Shown here piece by piece: positions 1 through 8,494 of a stretch of 59,186 bases of DNA. Position numbers and translations under genes: made by a program. The notes below the pieces were generated by a model. The model was given only the letters and a program-made list of their open reading frames with translations, was not told the DNA's origin and did not search any database. How positions within the stretch are numbered: position 1 is the stretch's first letter; every line of letters starts with the position of its first letter. The DNA is from JAGXTF01 sp038317095 (GTDB taxonomy: Bacteria; Bacteroidota; Bacteroidia; NS11-12g; UBA955), in the NCBI GenBank assembly GCA_038317095.1, contig JBBQBB010000015.1, positions 1-59,186 on the forward strand. Reading direction: 5' to 3'.

Positions 1-1155
1 AGCACCTTCTTTGTCCATAACAATAATGCATGCAGGAATACCAGTGCCGTAAAACAAGTTAGCAGGCAAACCAATAATGCCTTTGATATAACCACGTTCT
101 ATAATGCTTTTGCGAATTTCAGCTTCGGCATTTCCTCAAAACAAAACTCCGTGAGGTAAAATGCAAGCACCTTTTCCTTTACTTTTTAATGATTTAAGAA
201 TATGCAGCAAAAATGCATAATCTCCATTTTTATCGGGTGGTGTTTTATAGATGGCTTTGCCTGTTTTGTTGCTTTCCGTTTCATCTTTCTCAAAGCGTCC
301 ATAAAGGTCATCTTGCGGATTAAAACCTGTAGCCCAATTCACCGAAGAAAAAGGTGGGTTGGCAACCACAAAGTCGAATGTTTTTAAATGTCCATTGTTA
401 TCTTTAAAAAACGGGTCTGAAAGAGTGCTTTGTCCACGATGTATTTCAATAGCTTCTTGTCCGTGCAAAATCATATTCATACGAGCAAGGGCAGCAGTTG
501 CCACATCTTTCTCTTGACCGTAAATAGTGCCTTTGCCATCGGCTTCGTCCAATGCTTTTAAAAGTAAAGAACCCGAACCACAGGTGGGGTCATAAAAAGT
601 AGTTTTGTTGGTGGCGTCGTGTATGCTCAGCACTTTTGCCATTACACGGCTTACCTCGCTTGGCGTGTAAAATTGTCCTTTGCTTTTTCCGCTTTCAGTC
701 GCAAAGTTTTTCATCAGGTATTCAAAAGCATCGCCAAGAATATCATCGCCACCTGCACGATTTTTACTAAAATCCAATGCAGGATTTTCAAAAATGGCAA
801 TCAAGTTAGTGAGCTTGTCAACCTTTTCTTTGCCTTTACCCAGTTTATCATCATCGGCAAAGTCAGCAACATCAATTACACCCTTTAGGTCATTTGCACC
901 AGCCAACACTCCAATTATAATATTGATTTGATTTCCAATATCCTTATTGCCTTTCAGGGCTTGCATATCTTTGAAACTACCACCTTTGGGTATTTCAATA
1001 ATAGCATCTTCATCGCCGGCATATTTGTCGGAAACATATTTTACAAACAACAACACAAGAATATAATCTTTGTATTGGCTTGGATCCATTCCACCTCTTA
1101 ACTCATCACAACTCGCCCAAAGGGAACTGTATAATTCTGATTTTTTAATTGCCAT
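1..1155 (-). pseudogene. hsdM: Type I restriction-modification DNA methyltransferase subunit (HsdM), interrupted and partial
   Basis: HsdM is the N6-adenine methyltransferase subunit of a type I restriction-modification complex, working with HsdS (specificity) and HsdR (cleavage). The reading frame starts at 1155 with the usual N-terminal helical domain (KKSELYSSLWASCDELRGG), then SAM-binding motif I (DPTCGSGSLLLKA) and catalytic motif IV (NPPF). At 136-138 the frame meets TGA exactly after HGVLF. The same frame then stays open for all 45 codons to the window edge and reads typical HsdM sequence such as GLPANLFYGTGIPAC. Family members carry Arg (CGA) at this position, so one C-to-T change explains the stop. 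The 3' end, and any hsdS and hsdR, lie outside the window. The start codon directly abuts the stop of the XRE gene upstream, so the two share a transcript. It is either a nonsense pseudogene or a sequencing error. Confidence 0.88.
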
Positions 1156-1461
1156 TTATTTCTTTCTACTTTTTTTAAGATTTATTTTCTTGTCTGCTAC
1201 CTGCATCGCTTCATTCGCAAACTTTTCATCTTTGACAACATCATACAATTGATCTGCTAACCAAAGGATCAGCAATTCGTCTTTATCAGCTTTCAGGATT
1301 TCCGACAAAATGGGTATCCGTTCCCGTTTGAGTTGCCGCAATCCTTTTTCAATTTTACTCAGTTGAGCCGTGTCCATTTCAAGCAATGGTGCAACCTGTC
1401 GCAAATACAAATTTTGCTTCTCCCTAAGTGTCCTTACTCTCTCCCCAAATTGGCTATTCAT
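1156..1461 (-). CDS. XRE-family HTH transcriptional regulator of the type I R-M operon
   Basis: This is a 101-residue single-domain DNA-binding protein. Residues about 6-60 form a Cro/C1-type helix-turn-helix (GERVRTLREKQNLYLRQVA, then LEMDTAQLSKIEKG), which is the classic XRE recognition-helix pattern. The C-terminus is short, lysine-rich and basic. Its TAA stop is immediately followed by the hsdM ATG (no spacer), so it is the first gene of the operon and most likely controls restriction-modification expression, as small XRE proteins next to R-M genes often do. That role is inferred from position. It has no toxin partner beside it, which argues against a HipB-type antitoxin. Confidence 0.85.
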   Translation of the reverse strand: MNSQFGERVRTLREKQNLYLRQVAPLLEMDTAQLSKIEKGLRQLKRERIPILSEILKADKDELLILWLADQLYDVVKDEKFANEAMQVADKKINLKKSRKK

Positions 1462-1490
1462 CGTTTTAATATTGACTTGTCAAATATTGG

Positions 1491-1498
1491 CAAATATA
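1491..1498 (-). promoter_or_regulatory. Bacteroidota -7 promoter box upstream of the XRE/hsdM operon
   Basis: On the minus strand this reads TATATTTG, matching the Bacteroidota TAnnTTTG -7 element. It lies 29 nt before the ATG at 1461. No clean TTTG -33 element sits 19-21 nt further upstream, so the call rests on the -7 box only. Confidence 0.4.
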
Positions 1499-1667
1499 AG
1501 AAAAGAAAGTACTTACTAAGAAAAATAGCAAAGTTGCAAAGTCTGCAACCTACGCAAAAGCCCCATCTATTTGCCAGTATGGGGAGCTATGCAAATTAAT
1601 AGGCCGCCAAATTGTTTTGAGGGTTTATAGGTTTGCTCGTTGACTAAATGTTAAAAAGTAGGTTCAA

Positions 1668-1925
1668 ATGAACTTATTTTGTGTTTCAATGGATGAAATT
1701 TATGAGAATGCCCATAAATTATTAAATGATTATGACACAAATTATATGGATTAGCAACAATGCGTGGCAACCCACTATCTAGGGAGAAAAGTGCGCACAA
1801 TTGCCAAAGATAATTCTATGTTTTTAGATACAATTAACAAAATATTGAAAGCCCAAGACGGTGTTTTTCGCGCACTTTTGGATAGAATAAATGATTCAAC
1901 TGAATTGCATCTTATTTTACCTTAA
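1668..1925 (+). pseudogene. Possible decayed small ORF with an in-frame TAG
   Basis: This lies in the 450-nt gene-poor stretch 1462-1911. From ATG 1668 the frame stays open for 28 codons, meets TAG at 1752-1754, and then stays open again for 56 codons to TAA at 1923. The second part reads like real protein (LGRKVRTIAKDNSM, then NKILKAQDGVFRALLDRI). I do not recognise the family. An 86-codon frame broken once could be a degraded gene or chance in AT-rich DNA. Its end overlaps the 3' end of the convergent VWA gene. No -7 box is evident just before it. Confidence 0.25.
1787..1879. repeat. Inverted repeat with 10-bp arms and 73-nt spacer
   Basis: AAAAGTGCGC at 1787-1796 is the exact reverse complement of GCGCACTTTT at 1870-1879. 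The arms stand out as GC-rich in AT-rich DNA. The repeat lies inside the possible decayed ORF. It could be a remnant of a small inserted element; no target duplication is visible. Confidence 0.3.
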
Positions 1926-3258
1926 AAAGTGCTCCTTTTTGGTATTCAAACACAGACGAACCTATGTTGATTCGATTCCCATTTTTCAGCCCTTTTAAAT
2001 TTTGAATCTCTTTGTCCAAAACAAACAATTTGCCGCCGGTTGTGGTCACAATTTTAATGTAATCTGGGTGAATTCGATTGGTTACACCGCAGGCAAGAAC
2101 AGATACGGGTTTTCCTATTCCACTCAGCAGCAGCATATCTTTTACCGGCGCATTGTTGTCGGCAATCATTAGCACGGTATCCGTATCCGGCCATCTTTTC
2201 AATGCGGCTTTAACTGCTTCTAAATTGTTTTCGGGCAAATCGCCACCTAACCCCAAAGACATGGTTCTTGTCATGACATTAAAAACGGAATCAAAATTTT
2301 TGCTATCTGCAAAATAAATACCCCCTGTGTTTCCTATTTTTTTAAAGGCGTCAGGTGTATTGTTGCCATCGTTAAAAAAAGCAAACTTGCCAAATTGAAG
2401 GGCTTCAGGATTGTATTTAATCCATAGAAGTACTTGGGTAGAAAACGGAGTCATACTGCCTGTAACGTCTGCCACCACAGCCATTTGATTGCTCCATTTT
2501 CTCTTGGTTAAGAGTTTAAATTCATTGGTATTTTTAAATAAAGTGGTATCAAAAAAGAAAACTTTTTTATATACCCCACCTGTTTTTTTGCGCACTGTAC
2601 TGTCTCTGTGAATTTTGTATTGTGGATCTCTAAAGCCAAGCCCACGTGAGTTGTAAGTGATGCCTTGTTTTCTTTTGTTTTTATTGTTGGGCAAATATTT
2701 ACCCGTTGCAATTTTGGTTTTTTTAATCTTCCAATCAATTTTAACGGGTATAAATACCATTGTGTCTTTATAGGATTCTAGAATTTTGGTAATGGTTAAA
2801 ATTTCTTTTTTTGCCATGGTATCTGGCACGTCATTTTTTAAATAAATAACAAATCCATGGAAACATTTCTCCGCTGCTTCTTTGGTTCGGGACTCGTTTT
2901 GTTCTATTACGCGCCATCGAATTTCTGTTTTGGAAAAAGCGTTGGGTATTTTTTTGAAGAGTTCTTGATATCGCCGAAAATTAAGTTTAGGCTGGTTAAA
3001 AGTATCGACATCTTTGTATCTAGTATAAACCAAATCGATGCCATAAATTGCATCGATATTGGGCAAAAAGCGGAGTTGTGAAATGTCTGAAAAAAAGGCA
3101 TTGGAAAAAGGCATTCGCAAGTAAATGGCAGTATTGGAATCTATTTTAATTTTTGAAATGCCCTCAGGTTTAAGATTCATTAATTCTTGAAATCTGCTAT
3201 TCTGTGCATGCAAATATTGCGCAAATACAATGCAAAGTACAAATATGGAATTGCGCAT
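1912..3258 (-). CDS. Secreted protein with a C-terminal VWA-like domain
   Basis: This is a 448-residue protein of unknown function. Residues 1-18 form a signal peptide ending HAQ, so it is exported. The N-terminal half has no recognised domain. Around residues 258-420 it resembles a von Willebrand factor A fold: a hydrophobic strand ends in a metal-site-like DVTGS (D264, T266, S268), followed by GLGGDLPENN, strands such as TVLMIADNN, and a Cys-containing strand SVLACG. VWA domains bind metal and mediate protein contacts; here that would be in the periplasm or at the cell surface. The conserved GGDLPEN segment is also typical of Bacteroidota VWA-like proteins. There is no sorting domain at the C-terminus. 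It is transcribed alone or at the end of the bshB1 cluster. Its 3' end overlaps the small plus-strand ORF at 1668-1925. Confidence 0.7.
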   Translation of the reverse strand: MRNSIFVLCIVFAQYLHAQNSRFQELMNLKPEGISKIKIDSNTAIYLRMPFSNAFFSDISQLRFLPNIDAIYGIDLVYTRYKDVDTFNQPKLNFRRYQELFKKIPNAFSKTEIRWRVIEQNESRTKEAAEKCFHGFVIYLKNDVPDTMAKKEILTITKILESYKDTMVFIPVKIDWKIKKTKIATGKYLPNNKNKRKQGITYNSRGLGFRDPQYKIHRDSTVRKKTGGVYKKVFFFDTTLFKNTNEFKLLTKRKWSNQMAVVADVTGSMTPFSTQVLLWIKYNPEALQFGKFAFFNDGNNTPDAFKKIGNTGGIYFADSKNFDSVFNVMTRTMSLGLGGDLPENNLEAVKAALKRWPDTDTVLMIADNNAPVKDMLLLSGIGKPVSVLACGVTNRIHPDYIKIVTTTGGKLFVLDKEIQNLKGLKNGNRINIGSSVFEYQKGALFKVK

Positions 3259-3336
3259 AGTTTAAGTTAACAAAAAACCAGAAACCTTTAGAGTATAACT
3301 GAAATTGGTGTCAAATATTCCATGAATGGCCAAATT

Positions 3337-4050
3337 TTATACCAAATCCATCATATTTGAAACACCGGGTGGCCTTTCCACCGTGAAACCTTCACCGTAG
3401 GTGACACCAATAAGGCGGCCCATATCCCGCGCCCGGCCATCTAAAAACTGAAGAAATTCTGCAGAAGAAATGGGTGTCATAGGTTCTGTGTTCTCTGGAT
3501 TAAAGAATTGAGATCCAAAAGCCTGAATTGCGGCCATTTTGGTTTCAAAATGCGGGGTAATGTCTACCACAAAATCGGGTGTGATGTAGCGGTCTTGAAT
3601 ATAGTGAAAAACAGATTTTGGGCGATGGGCAACCTGTATTTGACCCAAATATTCCGTTTCTACTTTTGGCAATCCAGCCAGAAAACAAGCACGTGAAATG
3701 AAGGAACCTGATCGGCCATGGTCTGGATGTCTATCATAGACTGCGTTTGCCAACACAATGGTGGGTTTAAAATACCGAATGGCTGCTATCAATTTCAACA
3801 AACTGGCTTGGTCCGATTCGAAGAAACCATCTTGCAAAGCCAAATTCATTCTTTCTGTAAGTCCAAGAATTTGAGCACTTTTTAAAGCTTCTAAATCCCT
3901 TAAATCTGCGGAGCCTCTGGTTCCCAACTCCCCGCGTGTTAAATCGACTATCGCGATGGAATAACCCAACGCTTTGTGTGCCAGTAAGGTTCCAGATGCG
4001 GCCAATTCTGCATCATCGGGATGCGCGGCTATTGCAAGAATATCTGCCAT
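3337..4050 (-). CDS. bshB1: Bacillithiol biosynthesis deacetylase BshB1
   Basis: BshB1 removes the acetyl group from GlcNAc-malate, the second step in making bacillithiol, the low-molecular-weight thiol used by Firmicutes and many Bacteroidota in place of glutathione. This is a cytoplasmic zinc-dependent LmbE/PIG-L family enzyme. The protein begins MADILAIAAHPDDAEL, with the zinc-site HPDD at residues 10-13. A second metal/active-site segment, DRHPDHG, and the BshB-type TRGELGTRG follow. I chose the ATG at 4050 (237 residues, the family's usual length). An upstream in-frame start at 4086 would add 12 residues overlapping the M28 gene and is not conserved. The M28 peptidase gene ends 1 nt upstream, so the two form an operon. 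BshA and BshC are not in this window. Confidence 0.93.
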   Translation of the reverse strand: MADILAIAAHPDDAELAASGTLLAHKALGYSIAIVDLTRGELGTRGSADLRDLEALKSAQILGLTERMNLALQDGFFESDQASLLKLIAAIRYFKPTIVLANAVYDRHPDHGRSGSFISRACFLAGLPKVETEYLGQIQVAHRPKSVFHYIQDRYITPDFVVDITPHFETKMAAIQAFGSQFFNPENTEPMTPISSAEFLQFLDGRARDMGRLIGVTYGEGFTVERPPGVSNMMDLV

Positions 4051-4051
4051 T

Positions 4052-5047
4052 TTAGGGTAAAATTTGAATGGGTGGGTTGAAAACAAAGGCAGTTAATGCA
4101 GAACCCACTGCTTTTAGGGTGCTTTTGTCAATGCTTTCCAGATTGTCATTGTGGGTATGCCAGTATGGGGCAAAGCTATGATTTGCTGCGTCGTATTGAA
4201 TGATGTCAATCGTTGGAATTTTAGTGGCTTCGTAAACATATTTATGGTCATCAATAATCGGCCCCATTGATTCTTGAATAAACATAGAACCAAAGCCGAG
4301 TTCTGCGGCAATATTCCAAAAATGGTTTTGTACCCATCCTGCGGTTTCTGTGCTATAAGCTTCTTTTGCAAATTGGGCATTTTTACCCCCGACCATATCC
4401 AATAAAACTCCAAATTGGGCTCTATAATTGGGGATATGCGTATTTTTCCCCCAATACTGACTCCCCAAACAAAAGGAATTTTCAAATTCGGATTTCCCAT
4501 AATCTTCAGCGTCAAAGAGCACCAAATCAACGCCATAATTGGGTTTGTTTTTCTTCATGTTTCGCGCCAATTCTAGCAGTACCGCTACTCCACTGGCTCC
4601 GTCATTTGCCGCAGCAATAGGTTTGTCTCTGTTTATGGTGTCTGCATCGCCCCAAGGCCTAGAATCCCAGTGAGAAGACAACATTCCCCTTTGCACCTTT
4701 GAGGGATTAAATGAACCCACAATATTAAACACTGGAATTGTCTTTTTATCGTAGGTAATGGCTTTGCCTTTTTGGTAATAAACCGTGTCGCAATACTTCT
4801 TCAGTTCCGAAAAAAGCCAATCTGCACAATTTTTTTGAGCAGCAGTGCCTGGAATTCTAAAACCGAATGACAATTGTTTCTGAATAAAGTAAAATGCAGT
4901 GTCTGCATTAAATTCTGGAAATTTATTGGAAATAATATTTGTTTCTGCAGCCGTATCGATAACCACATCAGAATCGCCGTTGCCACAACTGCCACAGGAC
5001 AAAATCAATGCAATGAACAGGGTTAAAACCACTCCAAAATTTCTCAT
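4052..5047 (-). CDS. M28-family zinc peptidase / glutaminyl-cyclase-like lipoprotein
   Basis: This is a 331-residue exported lipoprotein: the N-terminus has a hydrophobic segment ending in lipobox LILSC (Cys18). The body is an M28 aminopeptidase fold of the glutaminyl-peptide cyclotransferase type. The metal-ligand motifs are visible in order: SSHWDSR (His), AANDGASGVAVLLE (Asp), LFDAEDYG (Glu), GVLLDMVGG (Asp), and a C-terminal THNDNL (His). The W after the first His and the DAEDYG motif favour the cyclase-like branch, which acts on N-terminal Gln, over a plain aminopeptidase. Several T9SS substrates in Bacteroidota are processed to N-terminal Gln, and large T9SS substrates occur in this window, so a role in capping exported proteins is possible; that link is inference. 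It is followed 1 nt later by bshB1. Confidence 0.85.
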   Translation of the reverse strand: MRNFGVVLTLFIALILSCGSCGNGDSDVVIDTAAETNIISNKFPEFNADTAFYFIQKQLSFGFRIPGTAAQKNCADWLFSELKKYCDTVYYQKGKAITYDKKTIPVFNIVGSFNPSKVQRGMLSSHWDSRPWGDADTINRDKPIAAANDGASGVAVLLELARNMKKNKPNYGVDLVLFDAEDYGKSEFENSFCLGSQYWGKNTHIPNYRAQFGVLLDMVGGKNAQFAKEAYSTETAGWVQNHFWNIAAELGFGSMFIQESMGPIIDDHKYVYEATKIPTIDIIQYDAANHSFAPYWHTHNDNLESIDKSTLKAVGSALTAFVFNPPIQILP

Positions 5048-5054
5048 ATTCTTG

Positions 5055-5062
5055 CAAAATTA
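5055..5062 (-). promoter_or_regulatory. -7 promoter box for the M28/bshB1 operon
   Basis: The minus strand reads TAATTTTG (TAnnTTTG), 7 nt before the ATG at 5047. Transcription would begin at or within a few bases of the start codon, giving an almost leaderless mRNA. No convincing -33 box was seen. Confidence 0.5.
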
Positions 5063-5107
5063 AGGGTTTTATGCAAATAGTGTTTTGTCATTCCACCGAT
5101 GCGTGCG

Positions 5108-5115
5108 TATTTTCG
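5108..5115 (+). promoter_or_regulatory. -7 promoter box for the yicC operon
   Basis: The plus strand reads TATTTTCG (the TAnnTTCG variant) upstream of yicC. It rules out the farther upstream start at 5071, because translation cannot begin before the transcript. It supports ATG 5149 or a TTG at 5122, which lies 6 nt after the box. Confidence 0.5.
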
Positions 5116-5148
5116 CTGCAATTGACACAAAGAAAAACAATTCAGAGC

Positions 5149-6015
5149 ATGACCGGTTTCGGCAGAGCTGAAGGCGAATCTAACGGGGTGAAAGCAACCT
5201 GTGAAATCAAAAGTCTAAACGGTCGTTATTTGGAAGTGGATTTAAGGCTCCCAAGATTTATGTATGAGTTAGATCCAGATATTCGCCGAATATTAACTGA
5301 CAAGCTGGAACGAGGAAGTGTTTCGGTGGTTTATAACATCACATTTTCAAAGGAAGCTAGCAATGCAAATGAAATAGAATTGAATACTTCATTGGCAAAA
5401 GCCTATTTGAACAAACTCAATGAATTAAGCACAGAACTTGGACTGGAATTTAAAGACCCTTTCAGAGAAATCATTAAAATTCCAGACGTAATCAATTCAG
5501 CCGACAAAAAAATATCTGCTGAAACCAAGCAGTTGATTAAAGATGTAACGGCACTGGCTGCTGAACATTTGGTTGAATTTAGAAAAGAGGAAGGTAAAAA
5601 TACAGGCGAAAAGCTTTTTGCAGCGGCAGCTGCAATTCGCACCCAGCTAGCGGTGGTAGAGGAAGCTGAAGAGCCACGCCGAGCTTCGCTTAGAGAACGC
5701 ATTTATTCTAATCTTGCTGAACATTTAAAGGAAAGCAATGTTGACGCATCTAGGTTTGAACAAGAGCTGCTTTTGTATTTGGAAAAATGGGATATAGTAG
5801 AAGAAAAACAAAGGCTAAAACAGCATTTGGACTATTTTGAAGAGTGCTTGATTCAAGAACCACTGGGCAGAAAATTAAATTTCATTGCACAAGAAATGGG
5901 CAGAGAAATGAATACCATGGGGGTTAAAAGCAATCATTTTCAAATGCAACAAGCGGTTGTAATTATGAAAGAAAAGCTTGAACAAATTAAGGAACAGGTA
6001 TTGAATATAGTTTAA
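5149..6015 (+). CDS. yicC: YicC/YloC family endoribonuclease
   Basis: YicC-family proteins are cytoplasmic endoribonucleases involved in RNA turnover in stationary phase. The protein starts with the family hallmark MTGFGRAEG, followed by VKATCEIKSLNGRYLEVDLR (about residues 14-33). The conserved C-terminal part is complete: WDIVEEKQRLKQHLDYFEE, then GRKLNFIAQEMGREMNTMG. From ATG 5149 the protein is 288 residues, about the family's normal 290. An in-frame TTG at 5122 (MTQRKTIQSMTGFG) fits the promoter spacing and could be the true start. It is the first gene of a compact operon: tag starts 5 nt after its stop, and the gaps stay at 6 nt or less down to purE. In many bacteria yicC instead sits before gmk, which is not seen here. 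Confidence 0.93.
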   Translation: MTGFGRAEGESNGVKATCEIKSLNGRYLEVDLRLPRFMYELDPDIRRILTDKLERGSVSVVYNITFSKEASNANEIELNTSLAKAYLNKLNELSTELGLEFKDPFREIIKIPDVINSADKKISAETKQLIKDVTALAAEHLVEFRKEEGKNTGEKLFAAAAAIRTQLAVVEEAEEPRRASLRERIYSNLAEHLKESNVDASRFEQELLLYLEKWDIVEEKQRLKQHLDYFEECLIQEPLGRKLNFIAQEMGREMNTMGVKSNHFQMQQAVVIMKEKLEQIKEQVLNIV

Positions 6016-6020
6016 TTTAA

Positions 6021-6584
6021 ATGGAGAAGGCCCGCTGTCATTGGTGTTTAAAAGACGAGTTGTATATTCGATATCACGATGAGGAATGGGGCGTTCCGGT
6101 GCGAGAGGATCAAAAAATGTTCGAATTTTTAACTTTAGAGACTTTTCAGGCAGGCTTAAGTTGGTATACGGTTTTGGCAAAGCGTGAAAATTTTCGCCAA
6201 GCATTTTTTCAATTCGACGCAGAAAAAATAGCCAAAATGAATGAAGCAGATATTGCCAATTTATTAAACAACAATGGCATAATTCGGAACCAAGCAAAAA
6301 TTAGAGCTACCATTTCCAATGCAAAACTATTCTTAGAAATCAGCGACGGAAAATCGGCATTTAGTGATTTTTTATGGAAGTTTACCAACGGAATAACCAA
6401 GGTAAATAAGGTTTTAAATCTATCCGAATTAAAAGCAATAACTGCAGAAAGTGACGCAATGAGTAAGGAACTCAAATCTCTCGGATTTAAATTTGTGGGT
6501 AGTACGGTTTGTTATGCCCATATGCAAGCCACAGGAATGGTAAATGACCATCTTCAAAATTGTTTTAGATTCAAAGAGTTGTAA
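6021..6584 (+). CDS. tag: DNA-3-methyladenine glycosylase I
   Basis: TagI removes 3-methyladenine from alkylated DNA, the first step of base excision repair. All landmarks are present in 187 residues: the zinc-snap ligands Cys6 and His19 at the N-terminus (YHDEEWGVP) and His177 and Cys181 at the C-terminus (NDHLQNC), the AGLSWYTVLAKRENFR helix that forms part of the base pocket, GIIRNQAKI (helix-hairpin-helix-like region) and GFKFVGSTVCYAHMQA. The length and motif order match the E. coli enzyme. It sits between yicC and the esterase-like pair, with 5-nt gaps on both sides, so it is co-transcribed. No regulatory site of its own was seen. Confidence 0.96.
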   Translation: MEKARCHWCLKDELYIRYHDEEWGVPVREDQKMFEFLTLETFQAGLSWYTVLAKRENFRQAFFQFDAEKIAKMNEADIANLLNNNGIIRNQAKIRATISNAKLFLEISDGKSAFSDFLWKFTNGITKVNKVLNLSELKAITAESDAMSKELKSLGFKFVGSTVCYAHMQATGMVNDHLQNCFRFKEL

Positions 6585-6589
6585 AAGTC

Positions 6590-8494
6590 ATGAAGATTTT
6601 CAATAAATTATTTGTCTTATTTTGTTTGCTCACTTTTCAATTTGAATGTGTTTTTGCGCAAAAGGATTCTTTTTCAAAATCCATTAATATTGGAAACAAT
6701 GATGATTTTTCAGGATTCGAAACCCTACAAAACCAAATTAAATACAAACGTTTGATTTTCTCCGGAGCTATCAGTGATTATGGCGTATTTAATGGAAAGT
6801 TTGAATTTAAATTATTCAAATATTTAAATAAAACGGAAGGTGTGCGAAACTTATTATTGGAAATGGGTCCGGCCAAAGCCTTTTTGGTAAATCAATATAT
6901 CAACTCCAATGACTCAACGGTTGAAAAATTACTTCAATCTGTATGCACGGTAAACGCAATGAAATTATACAAAAGTTTGAAAAAACTCAATGTTTCATTG
7001 GCAGATTCCCTAAAAATTCGGGCATTTGGCATTGATATTGAAAGATATAAGTCATTGCCCTTGGTGCGCATATCACAATTGTTGCCGGATGATTCTATTC
7101 CAGATAGACTGAGAATATCTGTTGAGGCCGCAGAAGGTGCCGCGAAGTATATTATTTCCAAAGGTTTGGAAAATTATGAGAACGAGTTAAACGGAAAAAC
7201 TGAAAACAGTTATTATTACAATCCAGGCGCATTTTCAATTGATGAAACAATGAATGTTTTCGTCTCAAATTTTGATACACTTAAAAATGATTTTAAATTG
7301 TGGCTCGGATTAAAATATGCCGATTTGGAAACAGCGATTGAGTGGCTTAAAGAAAATAAGGAATGGGAAAAATACCACTACTCTGCTTTCAAATACGCAC
7401 TTCGCGAAGAAATTACAGTATCTAGAATCAATCAATTGGTGTTGAAATATCCCAATGAGAAATATTTTGGCCAATTTGAACTTTGCCGTATTTCCAAATC
7501 CATTCTAGAAAAAGGCTGCAACTTTTACAACTATTCGGGCATTGTGAATAGAATGTTGTTGGTAAACCCTATGTTGAAAAAAGATATTTTCAACCTTGGT
7601 ATTATGTATGAAAGAGACACGGATTCCGAAAAAGACTATTTTGGAAAAATGGATCGTGAAGGCCAAGATGCCATGCATTCCTTGCTAAACAAACCGTTGG
7701 TTTCCTATTTTGATAGCATTCCGGAAGGTGAAGCACGGTTTTTTTCACTTACTAAAAACAATGTCAAAGATTCGCTGGTAAATTCACATTTTGATATAGT
7801 TTTGCTAAACAAAAATTACCCAACAAATACAATTTCTGGAGACAGCACCGAAGCAGATTCTGCAATTTTAAAGTTCCGTTCCAAAGGAAAATCCTCTTGG
7901 CTGGATGACTATGACAAGGCTAGGGTATATTTGGGTTTCCAGTTGTATCGGACAGATATTAATATAGGTAAAATGAACGCTGTGCTCATTGCAAATGGGT
8001 ACAACGGGATTTCAAGCTTAAATAGTATGGGTGTTAATTTGTGTTTTGCTTCTGCAGATAAGTCTTTGGTTCGCCTCCAATTTACCCAATCTAAAGCGAA
8101 TTTGGATTATTCCAATTACCGCATTTGCTTGGATTGGGGGAGTAATTTTTTGTATACGAAGCATATAAAATGGTCTGTTAATTCTACCTTGGGGTTTGTG
8201 CGGCATAAATTAACACTGAGCAAAGGAAATTTGCCGTCCACATTTTTTCCAGCCTATAAACCACCAATAGTTATCGTAAATCCTGCTTTCTTTATAGGGG
8301 CAAGCTCACAACTATACGTAGAATATGGCCCTTTTTATGCCACAGCCGATATTGGTAGAATTTATGATTTGGGGGATTCGCGGTGGACAATCAATGGCAG
8401 CAAGACTGGCACAAATGGCAAACTTTCGAATACTTCCTGGGGCTACGGTTTTGGATTTGGAATCGCATTAAAAATGGAGTGGCTGGATTTATGA
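6590..8494 (+). CDS. Erythromycin-esterase-like secreted protein with degenerate active-site motif (paralog 1)
   Basis: This is a 634-residue exported protein with a signal peptide ending VFAQ at residue 24. Residues about 36-400 align throughout with the next gene, for example DDFSGFETL with NDFTGFQML and NEKYFGQFELCRIS with NEKYYGQFGRCHIA. This region resembles the EreA/ChaN-like esterase superfamily. The next gene has the superfamily-type motif GENHTY; here the same place reads GAISDY (A60 for Glu, S62 for His), so the putative catalytic pair is missing. Residues about 425-634 consist of alternating strands with aromatic ends and may form a small outer-membrane beta-barrel. The stop overlaps the start of the paralog (ATGA). 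I infer a tandem duplication in which this copy is a non-catalytic relative. The substrate is unknown. Confidence 0.7.
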   Translation: MKIFNKLFVLFCLLTFQFECVFAQKDSFSKSINIGNNDDFSGFETLQNQIKYKRLIFSGAISDYGVFNGKFEFKLFKYLNKTEGVRNLLLEMGPAKAFLVNQYINSNDSTVEKLLQSVCTVNAMKLYKSLKKLNVSLADSLKIRAFGIDIERYKSLPLVRISQLLPDDSIPDRLRISVEAAEGAAKYIISKGLENYENELNGKTENSYYYNPGAFSIDETMNVFVSNFDTLKNDFKLWLGLKYADLETAIEWLKENKEWEKYHYSAFKYALREEITVSRINQLVLKYPNEKYFGQFELCRISKSILEKGCNFYNYSGIVNRMLLVNPMLKKDIFNLGIMYERDTDSEKDYFGKMDREGQDAMHSLLNKPLVSYFDSIPEGEARFFSLTKNNVKDSLVNSHFDIVLLNKNYPTNTISGDSTEADSAILKFRSKGKSSWLDDYDKARVYLGFQLYRTDINIGKMNAVLIANGYNGISSLNSMGVNLCFASADKSLVRLQFTQSKANLDYSNYRICLDWGSNFLYTKHIKWSVNSTLGFVRHKLTLSKGNLPSTFFPAYKPPIVIVNPAFFIGASSQLYVEYGPFYATADIGRIYDLGDSRWTINGSKTGTNGKLSNTSWGYGFGFGIALKMEWLDL

